64,000 nt of DNA from positions 273,492 through 337,491 of the forward strand of contig NZ_FWXL01000006.1 of assembly GCF_900176395.1 (NCBI RefSeq), in the 5' to 3' direction. The first letter of the stretch is position 1, and every line of letters begins with the position of its first letter. Origin of the DNA: Novosphingobium sp. B1 (GTDB lineage: Bacteria; Pseudomonadota; Alphaproteobacteria; Sphingomonadales; Sphingomonadaceae). Shown piece by piece: positions 31,583 to 41,130 of this stretch. The position numbers and the translations under genes are program-made. Below the pieces are notes generated by a model that made no database searches, was not told the origin of the DNA, and saw only the letters and a list, made by a program, of their open reading frames with translations.

Positions 31583-32313
31583 TGGCCGAGCGGGCCGTGG
31601 CCCTTGCCGAAGCCGGGGGCATCGAGCAGGGCGGCACGGACGAATTCGCGCGCGTGTTGCACCGCGTCTTCCAGCGAAGCACCTTTGGCAAGAAGCGTCG
31701 CGATGGCGCTCGACATTGTGCAGCCGGTGCCATGGGTATGGCGCGTGAAAATGCGGGGTGCCGTCCACACCCGCTCCGCCTTTCCGGGCACGACCAGCCG
31801 GTCGATCACGTCCGGCCCATCCGCATCGCCGCCCTTGGCGATATAGGCAATGCCGCGTTCCCGCATCGCTTCGTCGCCACCGAGCGCTGCGAGTTCGGGG
31901 ACGTTGGGCGTCGTCAGCGTGGCGAGGGCCATGAGGCGTTCGAAGGCGGCAATCGTTGCGGCATCGGCAAGGGCTGCACCGCTCGTGGCGATCATCACCG
32001 GATCGAAGACAATCGGTACTTCGAGCCTTTCCAGCCGGCCTGCGACCACTGCTGCGATTTCGGGAGAGCCGAGCATGCCGATCTTCACCGCATCGACGCC
32101 AAGGTCGTTCACGCAGGCATCGATCTGCGCCGCAACCATCGCAGGATCGACCGGAAGCACACTGTGCACGCCAGTCGTATCCTGCGCGGTCAGGGCGCAG
32201 ATGGCGGTCATGGCATAGCCGCCAAGCATGGTTATGGTCTTGATGTCAGCCTGAATCCCGGCACCGCCGCCGGAATCCGAGCCTGCAATCGACAGAACGC
32301 GGGGAGGGCTCAT
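31567..32313 (-). CDS. thiD: Hydroxymethylpyrimidine/phosphomethylpyrimidine kinase
   Basis: Thiamine pathway kinase, 248 aa. Ribokinase-like motifs: AGSDSGGGAGIQADIKT at the start and HTHGTGCTMSSAIAT, with the GTGC anion hole, near residue 205. The ATG at 32313 overlaps the stop of the DUF1272 gene (ATGA). It is part of the glmM-DUF1272-thiD operon. Confidence 0.95.
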   Translation of the reverse strand: MSPPRVLSIAGSDSGGGAGIQADIKTITMLGGYAMTAICALTAQDTTGVHSVLPVDPAMVAAQIDACVNDLGVDAVKIGMLGSPEIAAVVAGRLERLEVPIVFDPVMIATSGAALADAATIAAFERLMALATLTTPNVPELAALGGDEAMRERGIAYIAKGGDADGPDVIDRLVVPGKAERVWTAPRIFTRHTHGTGCTMSSAIATLLAKGASLEDAVQHAREFVRAALLDAPGFGKGHGPLGHQAVR

Positions 32314-32534
32314 CCCTTGAACTTGCGCTCCGTCGAGGGCGGGTGCTTCGCCTGAAGCGCCTTCGAACGCGTCGGACGGTCCATCAGTTCGCCGCCGCAA
32401 TTGGGGCAGCGATCATCCAGCTCCTCGGCGCATTCCGCACACCAGGTACATTCGAACGAGCAGATGAATGCGCCGGGCGCCTCGGCCGGAAGGTCCGTGC
32501 CGCAGCGTTCGCAATCGGGCCGCATTTCCAGCAT
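32310..32534 (-). CDS. DUF1272 zinc-ribbon protein
   Basis: 74-aa protein with four CxxC-type pairs (CERCG, CSFECTWC, CAEC, CPNCGG), the DUF1272 pattern expected to bind two zinc ions. Function unknown. It is coupled by overlaps to glmM upstream and thiD downstream. Confidence 0.9.
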   Translation of the reverse strand: MLEMRPDCERCGTDLPAEAPGAFICSFECTWCAECAEELDDRCPNCGGELMDRPTRSKALQAKHPPSTERKFKG

Positions 32535-33871
32535 CAGGCGGCCTTCCTGACGGCGTTGCAGATCTGGTCGACCACGGCTTCGACTTCGCCAGCATCGTCG
32601 CCTTCGGCCATGACGCGGATCACTGGTTCGGTGCCCGAGGGCCGGATGACGAGACGACCCTTGCCCGAAAGCCGGGCTTCGGCATCGGCAATCGCCTCCT
32701 TCACGGTCTTGTCGTCCAGAGGCTTGCCGCCGGCGAAGCGCACGTTCTTGAGCAGTTGCGGCACGGGATCGAACTGGTGGAGCAGTTCGCTGGCGGGCTT
32801 GCCCCCCGCAACCATCGCCGCCAGCACCTGGAGCGCGGCTACGGTGCCATCGCCGGTGGTGGCATGATCGGTAAGGATCATGTGGCCGGACTGTTCGCCA
32901 CCCACATTGAAGCCGCCACTGCGCATCCGTTCGAGCACGTAGCGGTCCCCCACTGTGGTGCGTTCGAGGGTGAGGCCCTGTCCGTTGAGGCAGCGTTCAA
33001 GCCCGAGGTTCGACATGACCGTGGCAACGACGCCGCCGCCGCGCAATTCGCCCCGCGCGGCAAGCTGGCTGCCGATCAGGGCCATGATCTGATCACCGTC
33101 GACGGTCTGGCTCTTTTCATCGACCACGATCAGGCGATCGGCATCTCCATCAAGGGCAATGCCGATATCGGCGCGCACTTCGCGCACCTTCGCCTTGATC
33201 GCATCGAGATGGGTGGAGCCGACCCCGGCATTGATGTTCTTGCCATTGGGTTCGACGCCCATGGCAATCACCTCGGCGCCGAGTTCCCACAGCGCCGATG
33301 GGGTGACATGATAGGCCGCGCCATTGGCACAATCGAGCACGATGCGCAGGCCATCGAGGCGGACGTTATCGGGCAGGCTGGCCTTCACCGCATGGATATA
33401 GCGGCCACGGGCATCCTCGATCCGGCGGGCGCGACCCACTTCGGTAGCGTCGGCAAGGGAAAGATCCTGTTCCAGCATCGCCTCGATCGCCAGTTCGGCA
33501 TCATCGGAAAGCTTGAAGCCATCGGGGCCGAACAGCTTGATGCCGTTGTCCTCGAACGGATTGTGGCTGGCCGAGATCATTACGCCAAGATCCGCGCGCA
33601 TCGAGCGGGTGAGCATGGCGACGGCTGGCGTGGGCATGGGACCAAGCAGCACCACGTCCATGCCGACCGACGTGAACCCCGCTACCATCGCGCTTTCCAT
33701 CATGTAGCCCGACAGGCGGGTGTCCTTGCCGATCACGACCCGATGTCGATGATCTCCGCGCTGGAAATATGTGCCGGCAGCCTGGCCCACCTTCATTGCG
33801 GTGGCGGCGGTCATCACTCCGGCGTTGGTCCGGCCCCGGATACCGTCGGTGCCGAAGAACTTGCGTGCCAT
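32534..33871 (-). CDS. glmM: Phosphoglucosamine mutase
   Basis: Converts glucosamine-6-P to glucosamine-1-P for peptidoglycan and LPS. 445 aa with the start [10 protein letters not shown], phosphoserine loop [12 protein letters not shown] (Ser102), metal loop DGDADR and phosphate-binding [11 protein letters not shown] near the C-terminus. It is the first gene of the operon with DUF1272 and thiD. Confidence 0.97.
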   Translation of the reverse strand: MARKFFGTDGIRGRTNAGVMTAATAMKVGQAAGTYFQRGDHRHRVVIGKDTRLSGYMMESAMVAGFTSVGMDVVLLGPMPTPAVAMLTRSMRADLGVMISASHNPFEDNGIKLFGPDGFKLSDDAELAIEAMLEQDLSLADATEVGRARRIEDARGRYIHAVKASLPDNVRLDGLRIVLDCANGAAYHVTPSALWELGAEVIAMGVEPNGKNINAGVGSTHLDAIKAKVREVRADIGIALDGDADRLIVVDEKSQTVDGDQIMALIGSQLAARGELRGGGVVATVMSNLGLERCLNGQGLTLERTTVGDRYVLERMRSGGFNVGGEQSGHMILTDHATTGDGTVAALQVLAAMVAGGKPASELLHQFDPVPQLLKNVRFAGGKPLDDKTVKEAIADAEARLSGKGRLVIRPSGTEPVIRVMAEGDDAGEVEAVVDQICNAVRKAA

Positions 33872-33957
33872 GAAACGGCGTGTCCTTTTGTTGTCCGCAC
33901 CCTTTTCCGGGCGCCCTGCGTTGCCTTGCCGTGCAACCTAGCTAATGTTGTCTCAAG

Positions 33958-35244
33958 ATGACCTTACCGCCTTCTGAAAATTCGTCCATCTCGCAGCCAC
34001 CCATTCCCACGATCCGGGCCGGCTGGATTTTTGCCGCGCTGGTCGGGGGCCTTGGCCTCGGGCTGGCGCTTGCCTTCATCGATCCCGCAATGCTCGACCC
34101 GGTACTGGTCGTGGCGCAGCCGATCGGCACGCTGTGGCTCAATGCCTTGCGTGCGACGATCGTGCCGCTGGTGGTCTCCCTGCTGTTCACGGGCATTGCG
34201 CAGACAGTGGCGGCAGCGCGTGCAGGAGCGCTGGCGCGCAGGGCGCTGCTGCTGTTCTTCGCGATCCTGGCCGGCGGCAGCGCCATGGCCGCGTTGCTGG
34301 TTCCGGCAATCCTTTCGGTCTTCCCGATGCCGACGGCGGCCGCCGAGGCGTTGCGCGCCAGCGTGGCGCAGATTCACGACAAGGCTACGGTTCCGGGTTT
34401 TGGTGCCTTCCTGCAATCACTGGTTCCGACCAATGTCCTGCAATCGGCTGCGGCAGACCAGATCCTGCCGGTAATCCTGTTCACCGCCGTATTCGCGCTG
34501 GCAGCGACGCGCCTTGCCGACGGACAGCGCCGCTCGCTCACCACCTTCTTCGAAGCGATTTCCAACGCGATGCTGGTGGTGATCGGCTGGGTCCTGCTGG
34601 CAGCGCCCATCGGGGTGTTCTGCCTGAGCCTGGCGGTGGCGGCACAGAGCGGCACCTCGGCAATCGGCGCGCTGGCGCATTACGTCGTGGTGGTGACCTC
34701 GGCCGGGACGGTGATCTTCCTTGCCGCCTATGCCGTGGCGGTGTTCGGCGCGCGGCGCGGGTTGGGCGAGTTCGCCCGCGCGGTCCTGCCCGCACAGGCA
34801 CTGGCATTGTCAACGCAATCTTCGCTGGCGACCTTGCCGGCGATGCTGACGGTGTGCCGCAAGCTGGGCGTTAGGGACCAGACGTCGGACCTCGTCATGC
34901 CGCTCGCGGTGGCCTTGTTCCGCGCAACCGGGCCGGCGATGAACCTTGCGGTGGCGATCTATGTCGCCCACTGGTTCGGCATCGCGTTGACCCCGTCGAT
35001 GCTGTTTGCGGGCTTCGTGGTGGCGACGCTTACAACCCTGGGTGCGGTCAGCCTGCCCGGTGCGATCAGCTTCGTGACCTCGATCGGGCCGATCTCGATT
35101 GCGATGGGTCTGCCGGTCGAGCCGCTGGCCTTACTGGTGGCCGTGGAAGTGTTGCCTGATCTGATGCGAACGCTCGGCAACGTGACGATGGACGTGGCAG
35201 TAACCGCCACGGTTGATCGTGCACACGGAGACCATGCGCGTTAA
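33958..35244 (+). CDS. Dicarboxylate/amino acid:cation symporter (DAACS)
   Basis: 428-aa membrane transporter of the GltP/DctA fold: about eight helices plus re-entrant loops. The loop AQSSLATLPAM corresponds to the serine-rich HP1 region, and FRATGPAMNLAVAIYVA to the ligand/Na site helix. The usual NMDGT motif is replaced by GPAMN, so the substrate may differ from glutamate or C4-dicarboxylates. Confidence 0.87.
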   Translation: MTLPPSENSSISQPPIPTIRAGWIFAALVGGLGLGLALAFIDPAMLDPVLVVAQPIGTLWLNALRATIVPLVVSLLFTGIAQTVAAARAGALARRALLLFFAILAGGSAMAALLVPAILSVFPMPTAAAEALRASVAQIHDKATVPGFGAFLQSLVPTNVLQSAAADQILPVILFTAVFALAATRLADGQRRSLTTFFEAISNAMLVVIGWVLLAAPIGVFCLSLAVAAQSGTSAIGALAHYVVVVTSAGTVIFLAAYAVAVFGARRGLGEFARAVLPAQALALSTQSSLATLPAMLTVCRKLGVRDQTSDLVMPLAVALFRATGPAMNLAVAIYVAHWFGIALTPSMLFAGFVVATLTTLGAVSLPGAISFVTSIGPISIAMGLPVEPLALLVAVEVLPDLMRTLGNVTMDVAVTATVDRAHGDHAR

Positions 35245-35371
35245 GTGCAATTGCCGTTTCGATAAATTCAACCGCAACCGCTGACGTCCTGACGCAACCA
35301 ATGCCTACCTTGTGCGTTGGTCTGCGACGCAAAGTTGCGCGCAGCCCGCAAAGCAAGGACGCAAGAACACC

Positions 35372-35986
35372 ATGGCAATTACTCTTCCCCCGCTTCCCTA
35401 TGCCGATACCGCTCTGGAGCCGGCAATTTCGGCCACCACGCTGCAGACGCACCATGGCAAGCATCACAAGGCCTATGTCGACAAGACCAATGCGGCGATC
35501 GAGGGCGGTGATCTGGCCGATGCGAGCCTTGAGGACATCATCGCCGCGGCCGAGAGCAAGGGCGACAAGGGCCTGTTCAACAATTCTGCGCAGAGCTGGA
35601 ACCACGCGTTCTACTGGAACAGCCTGACGCCCGCCACCAGCGAGCCGACCGGCGACCTGGCCGCTGCCATCGAGGGCAGCTTCGGTTCCATCGACCGTCT
35701 GCGCGAGGAACTCAGCGCACAGGGCGCCGCGCACTTCGCTTCGGGTTGGGTCTGGCTGGTCGCGCGCGGGGACAAGCTGGCGGTCGAGCAGACGCACGAT
35801 GCCGCGACTTTCGCCACCGGCGATGCCAAGCCGTTGCTGGTGATCGACCTGTGGGAGCACGCCTACTATCTCGACCACAAGAACCTGCGCCCCGAGTATC
35901 TCAAGGCGGTGATCGAGAAGCACCTGAACTGGGAATTTGCGGCCGAGAATTTCGGTCGTGACGGTACCTGGACCTATCCGGGCTGA
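35372..35986 (+). CDS. sodB: Superoxide dismutase (Fe/Mn family, Fe-type)
   Basis: 204-aa SOD. Metal ligands: His in QTHHGKHHKAYV (about residue 27), His in SWNHAFYWNSL, and Asp/His in DLWEHAYYLDHKN. The last motif and the AAHFASGWVWL segment favour the iron form. I chose the start MAITLPPLPY at 35372; an extension upstream has no homology. It overlaps the convergent transporter gene by 13 bases. Confidence 0.95.
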   Translation: MAITLPPLPYADTALEPAISATTLQTHHGKHHKAYVDKTNAAIEGGDLADASLEDIIAAAESKGDKGLFNNSAQSWNHAFYWNSLTPATSEPTGDLAAAIEGSFGSIDRLREELSAQGAAHFASGWVWLVARGDKLAVEQTHDAATFATGDAKPLLVIDLWEHAYYLDHKNLRPEYLKAVIEKHLNWEFAAENFGRDGTWTYPG

Positions 35987-37167
35987 TTTGCCGCTTCGTC
36001 CTGCCCGTCTTCCGTGCCGAGTTCATCGAGGCCGGCAAGACGGGCCGGTTCGAACAGGGGTTCTCCGAAGAGAAAACCCACAAGGTTGGGGCGGCCGATA
36101 TGGTCGAGCAGGGCGGCGATCGTCAGCAGGATCGGCACTGACAGCAGGGCGCCCAGAACACCCCATATCCACGAAAAATAGCTGATCGCGAGCAGGATCG
36201 CGACTGGGTTCACAGTGAACCTTGCACCGAGGATCGACGGCGTGACGACGTTCGATTCCACTGCATGAAGCGCGAGATAGGCAAGGACCGGCAGAAGGCC
36301 GATGGCCACCGTCGAAGCGGTGCCGAGGCCGACCAGGGCAAGCAGGCCCATCATCATGAGCGGGCCGAGATAGGGCAGGAAGTTGAGCACGAAGGCAAGG
36401 CCGCCCCACATTACCGGTGCGGTCAGGCCGAAGCTCCATGCGCCAAGTGCCACGATCACGCCGACGCCGAAGTTCACCTGAGCGACTGTGAGGATGTAGC
36501 TGGCGACCCGCTCCTGCACATCGCGCAGCACACGGGCGAGCCGCACCGAAGCTCCGAACGACTGGCGATCGAGCAGGATGCGGCGCTTCATGCGAATGCG
36601 CGATTCGATCATGAAGAAGGTCATCAGCAAGGTGAGCAGCGTTTCGAGGATGACGCTGGGCGTTGCAAAGGCGACCTGCTCGATCACCGAAGGGCTGGCG
36701 ACCACGACCTCGCGCGAGGCGGAATGCCCGGTGATGCGCGCGAGCTGACGGTTGACATCGGCGATCCACGACAGGTTTCCGCGCAGTTCGGCAAAGCGAA
36801 GCGTGACGGTGCGGACGAGCGTTGGCACCTGATCGACCATCACGAACGCGGGTTGCAGGATCAGGAGCAGGGCGACCAGCACCACTGCGATCAGTGCGAG
36901 GATGGCGATGAAGGAGGCGAGCGTGTTGGGCAGACCGATGCGGGTCAGCCGATCGGCAAGCGGTGAGAGCACGATCGTGAAGATGATCGCTGTGACCGGC
37001 GGTAGAAACACCACCGAACCGATCGAGAGCACGAAAGGCAGGGCAAGAAACAGGCCCAAGCCCAGCAGCAGAACGATAGCGGACTGCAGACGCGCGCGAC
37101 GGTCGACGAAACCGTCGTGCTCTGCGGGGTGAATGATCTCGGGCGTCTTCGCCATCGTGGGCTGCAT
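35974..37167 (-). CDS. AI-2E family transporter
   Basis: About 397-aa polytopic protein of the AI-2E (TqsA/PerM) family: hydrophobic segments near the N-terminus, a soluble middle, and the C-terminal WGGLAFVLNFLPYLGPLMMM motif. Members export signals or act as Na/H antiporters. The start is uncertain (ATG 37167, ATG 37155 or GTG 37212). Confidence 0.85.
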   Translation of the reverse strand: MQPTMAKTPEIIHPAEHDGFVDRRARLQSAIVLLLGLGLFLALPFVLSIGSVVFLPPVTAIIFTIVLSPLADRLTRIGLPNTLASFIAILALIAVVLVALLLILQPAFVMVDQVPTLVRTVTLRFAELRGNLSWIADVNRQLARITGHSASREVVVASPSVIEQVAFATPSVILETLLTLLMTFFMIESRIRMKRRILLDRQSFGASVRLARVLRDVQERVASYILTVAQVNFGVGVIVALGAWSFGLTAPVMWGGLAFVLNFLPYLGPLMMMGLLALVGLGTASTVAIGLLPVLAYLALHAVESNVVTPSILGARFTVNPVAILLAISYFSWIWGVLGALLSVPILLTIAALLDHIGRPNLVGFLFGEPLFEPARLAGLDELGTEDGQDEAANQPG

Positions 37168-37261
37168 GTCTGTCACGTGAAGGTCCGTCAAGCGAGGAGC
37201 CTGTTCATCCACCCGGACCTGTCACGTGGCAAGACCGCTACGAGCCTCTGACCGAAAATTT

Positions 37262-37293
37262 GTCCCGTGCACGCGTTGGAGTGTGCGCGGGAC
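37262..37293 (-). terminator. Candidate terminator after ecfG
   Basis: GTCCCGCGCAC and GTGCACGGGAC (read on the minus strand) form an 11-bp stem with one wobble pair, followed by AAATTTTC, 15 bases past the ecfG stop. Confidence 0.6.
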
Positions 37294-37307
37294 GAAAGAT
37301 GCAACAA

Positions 37308-37937
37308 TCAGCCGCGCGAGGTGCCTTGGACAGTGCTTTCAAGTTCGCCCATGATCGCAGCGTGCGCAACCGCGTCCTCGGTGCTGCGCCGAGGGATCTG
37401 GCCGTTCTCTATCATCTGCGAGAGGGCCGCACGAGCGCGACCGACCCGGCTCTTGATCGTGCCGACGGCACAACCGCAAATCGTTGCAGCCTCTTCGTAG
37501 CTGAAGCCGCCCGCACCCACGAGCAGAAGAGCTTCGCGGCGCTCAGGCGGAAGCGTCAGCAGTGCGCGATGCATGTCTGACAGGTGCATCGGACCTTCCT
37601 GCGCAGCCGGCGCGACGAGGATGCGCTCGGCTACGGTCTCGTCATAGTCGGCACGGAAGCGGTTCCGGCGCATATCTGTAAGATAGGCGTTGCGCAGGAT
37701 CACGAAGGTCCAGGCTCGCATCGAGGTGCCGGGCTCGAACCGCTCCTGCGCAGCCCAGGCCTTCAGCAAGGTCTCCTGCACAAGGTCGTCCGCCAGATCG
37801 GGACGGCCGCACAAGCCACGCGCGAATGCGCGCAGGTGTGGGATCACACCGGTCAAATCGCGCTTGAAAGCGATTGGATCACTGGCCGGACGAGGCGATT
37901 TGTCTTCGTTCGGCGCGCCTTGCTCGGCCTCAGCCAT
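37308..37937 (-). CDS. ecfG: General stress response sigma factor EcfG
   Basis: 209-aa ECF sigma factor. Sigma-2 region about residues 25-95 (LADDLVQETLLKAWAAQ, RAWTFVILRNAYLTDMRR); sigma-4 about 120-175 (LPPERREALLLVGAGGFSYEEAATICGCAVGTIKSRVGRAR). It directs RNA polymerase to GGAAC/CGTT promoters and is held inactive by NepR. The ATG at 37937 overlaps the nepR end by eight bases. Order and overlap are the classical alphaproteobacterial nepR-ecfG pair. Confidence 0.95.
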   Translation of the reverse strand: MAEAEQGAPNEDKSPRPASDPIAFKRDLTGVIPHLRAFARGLCGRPDLADDLVQETLLKAWAAQERFEPGTSMRAWTFVILRNAYLTDMRRNRFRADYDETVAERILVAPAAQEGPMHLSDMHRALLTLPPERREALLLVGAGGFSYEEAATICGCAVGTIKSRVGRARAALSQMIENGQIPRRSTEDAVAHAAIMGELESTVQGTSRG

Positions 37938-38103
37938 GTGACTGGTCGTCCAGCTTGTCGAGCAACTGCGCAAAGGTGTCGGGCAGGGGCTCGTCAAGGA
38001 CTGAATCATAGAGGCGCTTCAGACCGTCCGCCCATTCGGGCGGGCGCGCCTTTGCACTCTTACGCCGCTGTTGACCCGGATTCATCGGTTTTTCTTTCGA
38101 CAT
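37930..38103 (-). CDS. nepR: Anti-sigma factor NepR
   Basis: 57-aa anti-sigma factor with the conserved helix pair PPEWADGLKRLYDSVLDEPLP and FAQLLDKLDD. It binds EcfG in unstressed cells and phosphorylated PhyR under stress. The start is either ATG 38103 or ATG 38085 (MNPGQQ); I use the first. Longer readings add a non-homologous hydrophobic leader. It lies first in the operon, about 145 bases after an EcfG promoter. Confidence 0.93.
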   Translation of the reverse strand: MSKEKPMNPGQQRRKSAKARPPEWADGLKRLYDSVLDEPLPDTFAQLLDKLDDQSHG

Positions 38104-38255
38104 TCGCTCTGACAACGCCTCCCCCTCCAGGGATAATCCAAAAAATACGACCGCAAGGGCGCGGCAGATGCGCATACAACAAACCAGGCGCCGTGCTCCA
38201 CAGCTTTGCCAAAAAGGCTCAGCCGTCAACCTGCGCATTGGTGCTTTCGCTGTGG

Positions 38256-38280
38256 AACGATATGGTGGGCTGTCGGTTCC
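38256..38280 (-). promoter_or_regulatory. EcfG promoter of nepR-ecfG
   Basis: On the minus strand GGAAC (38280-38276), 16 bases, then CGTT (38259-38256): an exact match to the EcfG consensus, implying autoregulation. The start would be near 38247, giving a ~145-base leader. The rest of the 378-base gap between nepR and the kinase (38104-38481) shows no gene or other site that I can support. Confidence 0.8.
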
Positions 38281-38481
38281 CACTTGCGGGATCGATATCG
38301 CAAACTTCGTCACAGATTGTGGCGCGGGTCCCTTTGATGCAGGGATCGCGGAAATGGGGCGTTGGCGATGTCAGTACCTGGCCAGGGTTCGGAAGGCGAT
38401 GTGCACGTGTGCAATTCGAACGCTGGCGCCTTGGTCGATTGGGGCATGCCGGGGTCAATGTTGGAAGGGTTCTGACGCGTA

Positions 38482-40149
38482 ATGGAGAAGCTTCTCGCAC
38501 AGAAGAAGCTGGGGCCGCGCTGGTACGAGCGGTTCCCGCGAGGAGTGCCTGTCGGTATCTTCGGCATGACGATGGCGGTAACGGTGTTAAGCGTCTTTGC
38601 CATCGAGCGCGCCGAAGACCAGCGCCAGTCCGGCCAGGTTGCCCAGGTTGCCCAGACCGTGGCTTCGGGCATCGAGCGTCGGGCCAATGCCAATGCAGCC
38701 TATCTTCGTTCGAGCGCGGCACTCTTCGCCACGCAGCAGATGGTCGAGGGACCGCTGTTTCGCACTTTCATCCGCCAGCTTCAGCTTGATGGCCGGTTTG
38801 TCGGTTCCGATGGCATCGGCTGGGCGATGCGCGTCCGGCGTGGCGACGTGGCTACTGTCGAAGCAATCATGCGGGCAGGGGGCAGCGAGGATTTCAAGGT
38901 CTACCCGCAAGCCGAAGGCGACAAGGCTTTTGTGGTTCCGGTGATGTACCTGGAGCCGGATTCGGAGCGCAATCGTCGTGCCATTGGCTACGACATGTCG
39001 TCCGAGCCGGTCAGGCGTGCCGCAATGAAATCGGCAGAGCGCACCGGGCAGCCTACTGCAACAGGGCGCGTCGTACTGCAACAGGAAGGGCGTGCCGCCG
39101 GCAAGTCCGGCTTCCTTGTCTACATGCCGGTATTTTCTCTTTCGGGACCGGCGGACAGTAGCAGGTTGCGGGGTTTCGTATTCTCGCCCTTCAATGCTCA
39201 GCAGTTCTTGCAGAGTTCGATCCGTAGCGAGCAGTTGCTGGGATCTGGCGTGCGCCTGCTTGATGAAGATGGCGTGGGGCGATCGGTGTTGGCGACGGTT
39301 GCACCTGAAGTCCGGTCCGGGCGTGTGGTGAAGCGGCCGATCGATATCAGCGGGCATCGCTTCACGATCGAGGTCACCGGACCTGCATCTCCGATGCTGT
39401 CGATTATGTCGGTCATGACCTTGCTTTTCGGCCTGCTCGGCGCGACACTTCTGCTTGTCCTGGCCCGTCTGCTGACCCAGCAGGCCGTGGAGGACCGCAT
39501 CGCTCTTGCCTGGTTCGAGCAGCAGTCCTCGATCCGCAATTCATTGACCCGCGAACTGAACCACCGCGTCAAGAACACGCTGGCAAACGTGCTTTCGATC
39601 ATTTCGCTTACGCGCCGACGCGCAACCTCGCTTGGCGAATTCGCCGACAGCCTGGAGGGACGCATCCGCGCGCTGTCGGCAACCCACGACCTGCTGACGC
39701 AGTCCGACTGGGGCACGACTCCGGTCGCGCTGGTCATCAGGGCCGAGCTTGCACCTTATGCGCAAGACACGAACCGACACCTCGATATCGAAGGTCCTGA
39801 TGTGGAACTGGCGCCGAACGACGCGCTTTCCCTCGGACTTGCCATTCATGAACTTGCCACCAACGCTGCCAAGTATGGCGCGCTGAGCGTCGAAGACGGT
39901 CGGGTTACCGTTCACTGGGCGATGGCTGGCGAAGACGTGGCGCGGATTGAGTGGGTAGAGCGCGGCGGCCCCGCAATCAGTCCCACACTTCAGCGCAAGC
40001 GGGGTTTCGGCACCGAACTCATAGAGAAGATCGTTGCGCACGAACTGCGCCACCCGGTCGAACTGAAGTTCGAACCCGAAGGCGTGCGTTGCGTCCTGAT
40101 GATCCCGGTGCGCCGGCGTGGCAACTTCGCGATCCGCGAGGGCCGCTGA
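38482..40149 (+). CDS. CHASE-domain HWE/HisKA_2 sensor kinase (GSR kinase)
   Basis: 555-aa membrane kinase: TM1 about 21-41, periplasmic CHASE domain about 75-245, TM2 about 304-332, then an HWE/HisKA_2 domain with His361 (ELNHRVKNTLANVLSI) and an HATPase (AIHELATNAAKYGALS). Divergent from nepR-ecfG and convergent with phyR, it has the position and domain type of PhyK-like kinases that phosphorylate PhyR. I see no EcfG promoter before it. The link to PhyR is inferred from context. Confidence 0.88.
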   Translation: MEKLLAQKKLGPRWYERFPRGVPVGIFGMTMAVTVLSVFAIERAEDQRQSGQVAQVAQTVASGIERRANANAAYLRSSAALFATQQMVEGPLFRTFIRQLQLDGRFVGSDGIGWAMRVRRGDVATVEAIMRAGGSEDFKVYPQAEGDKAFVVPVMYLEPDSERNRRAIGYDMSSEPVRRAAMKSAERTGQPTATGRVVLQQEGRAAGKSGFLVYMPVFSLSGPADSSRLRGFVFSPFNAQQFLQSSIRSEQLLGSGVRLLDEDGVGRSVLATVAPEVRSGRVVKRPIDISGHRFTIEVTGPASPMLSIMSVMTLLFGLLGATLLLVLARLLTQQAVEDRIALAWFEQQSSIRNSLTRELNHRVKNTLANVLSIISLTRRRATSLGEFADSLEGRIRALSATHDLLTQSDWGTTPVALVIRAELAPYAQDTNRHLDIEGPDVELAPNDALSLGLAIHELATNAAKYGALSVEDGRVTVHWAMAGEDVARIEWVERGGPAISPTLQRKRGFGTELIEKIVAHELRHPVELKFEPEGVRCVLMIPVRRRGNFAIREGR

Positions 40150-40221
40150 CCGAACGAGTGATGCGAACGCCGAACCCGCTTGCTATGTGGGCCCGGTTCC
40201 AGGCGTGATTTGCACCCGGCA

Positions 40222-40255
40222 TAAAAAAGGCCGACGCGGTCAAACCGCATCAGCC
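40222..40255 (-). terminator. Terminator after phyR
   Basis: On the minus strand an 11-bp stem (GGCTGATGCGG with CCGCGTCGGCC, two G-U pairs) is followed by TTTTTT, 22 bases past the phyR stop and between the convergent kinase and phyR genes. Confidence 0.85.
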
Positions 40256-40276
40256 CTTTATCTCATTGTCGGAACG

Positions 40277-41071
40277 TCAGAGAGGACGGCTCGATCCGAA
40301 GAAGAGCGCCTGGCTGATCGCGGTACGAACCGTCTGTTCCTGGAACGGCTTGGTGATCAGGTAGGTCGGCTCAGGCCGATCGCCGGTCAGGAGGCGTTCG
40401 GGGTAGGCGGTGATGAAGATTACCGGAACGGAACCGATCTTGAGGATATCGTCCACGGCGTCGAGACCCGAGCTGCCATCGGCGAGCTGGATGTCGGCAA
40501 GAACCAGACCGGGCTGTTCGCGTGCGACGATTTCGAGCGCCTGGGTCCGCGTGGCAGCCATGCCGCACACGTCATGGCCCAGCGAGCGCACGAGATCCTC
40601 AAGCTGCATGGAGATCAGCGGTTCGTCCTCGATGATAAGGACCGAGGTGGCGGATTCCCCGTCAATCTCGGCAATCGCATCCTGAACCAGCAATTCGACA
40701 TCCGACGGATCACGGCCCATGATATAGGCCGTTTCGTCGATGCTGAAATCTTCCAGCGTGGTCAGCAGAAGAGCCTGGCGGTTCGCCGGCGTCATGGCCG
40801 CAAGACGTTCCTGAGCGGCAGCTTCGTGCAGGCCGATCCCCGATGACGAGCGATCAGCAGTATCGACGAAAGCAGTCGCCCAGACGCGGTTGAATGCATG
40901 ATAGAGCTGCGGACGGCCCTCGCCGATCGTTGCGCGAAGATCATCATCGGCAAGCGCAGCTTCAAGGGTAGCACGAACAAAGGAATCGCCCGCGGCCTGA
41001 CTTCCTGTCAGGGCGCGCGCATAGCGACGCAGATATGGGAGTTGATTGGCAACCTTGGCACCCAGAGACAT
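40277..41071 (-). CDS. phyR: GSR anti-anti-sigma response regulator PhyR
   Basis: 264-aa protein with an N-terminal sigma-like domain (about residues 1-135; no DNA-binding function in the family) and a C-terminal receiver domain (about 143-260; acidic pocket IEDEP, phospho-acceptor Asp193 in ADIQLADG, Lys in ITKPF). When phosphorylated it exposes the sigma-like part and pulls NepR off EcfG. It has its own perfect EcfG promoter and terminator, so it forms a positive loop with EcfG. Confidence 0.97.
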   Translation of the reverse strand: MSLGAKVANQLPYLRRYARALTGSQAAGDSFVRATLEAALADDDLRATIGEGRPQLYHAFNRVWATAFVDTADRSSSGIGLHEAAAQERLAAMTPANRQALLLTTLEDFSIDETAYIMGRDPSDVELLVQDAIAEIDGESATSVLIIEDEPLISMQLEDLVRSLGHDVCGMAATRTQALEIVAREQPGLVLADIQLADGSSGLDAVDDILKIGSVPVIFITAYPERLLTGDRPEPTYLITKPFQEQTVRTAISQALFFGSSRPL

Positions 41072-41104
41072 TCGTACCCCTTCCCGGTAAGTAACACGCG
41101 CTCA

Positions 41105-41130
41105 AACGCGCGACATAATCATCCGGTTCC
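41105..41130 (-). promoter_or_regulatory. EcfG promoter of phyR
   Basis: On the minus strand GGAAC (41130-41126), 17 bases, then CGTT (41108-41105): exact consensus. The -35 lies inside the 3' end of the receiver-protein gene at 41119. GTTCCC-GACC-GGGAAC (41126-41141) forms a palindrome around the -35, like the one at 4199-4214. Confidence 0.8.

Noticed and set aside
38104..38313. Extended NepR with a hydrophobic leader
   Set aside because: NepR proteins are ~50-60 residues; the extra part shows no homology and overlaps the promoter region.
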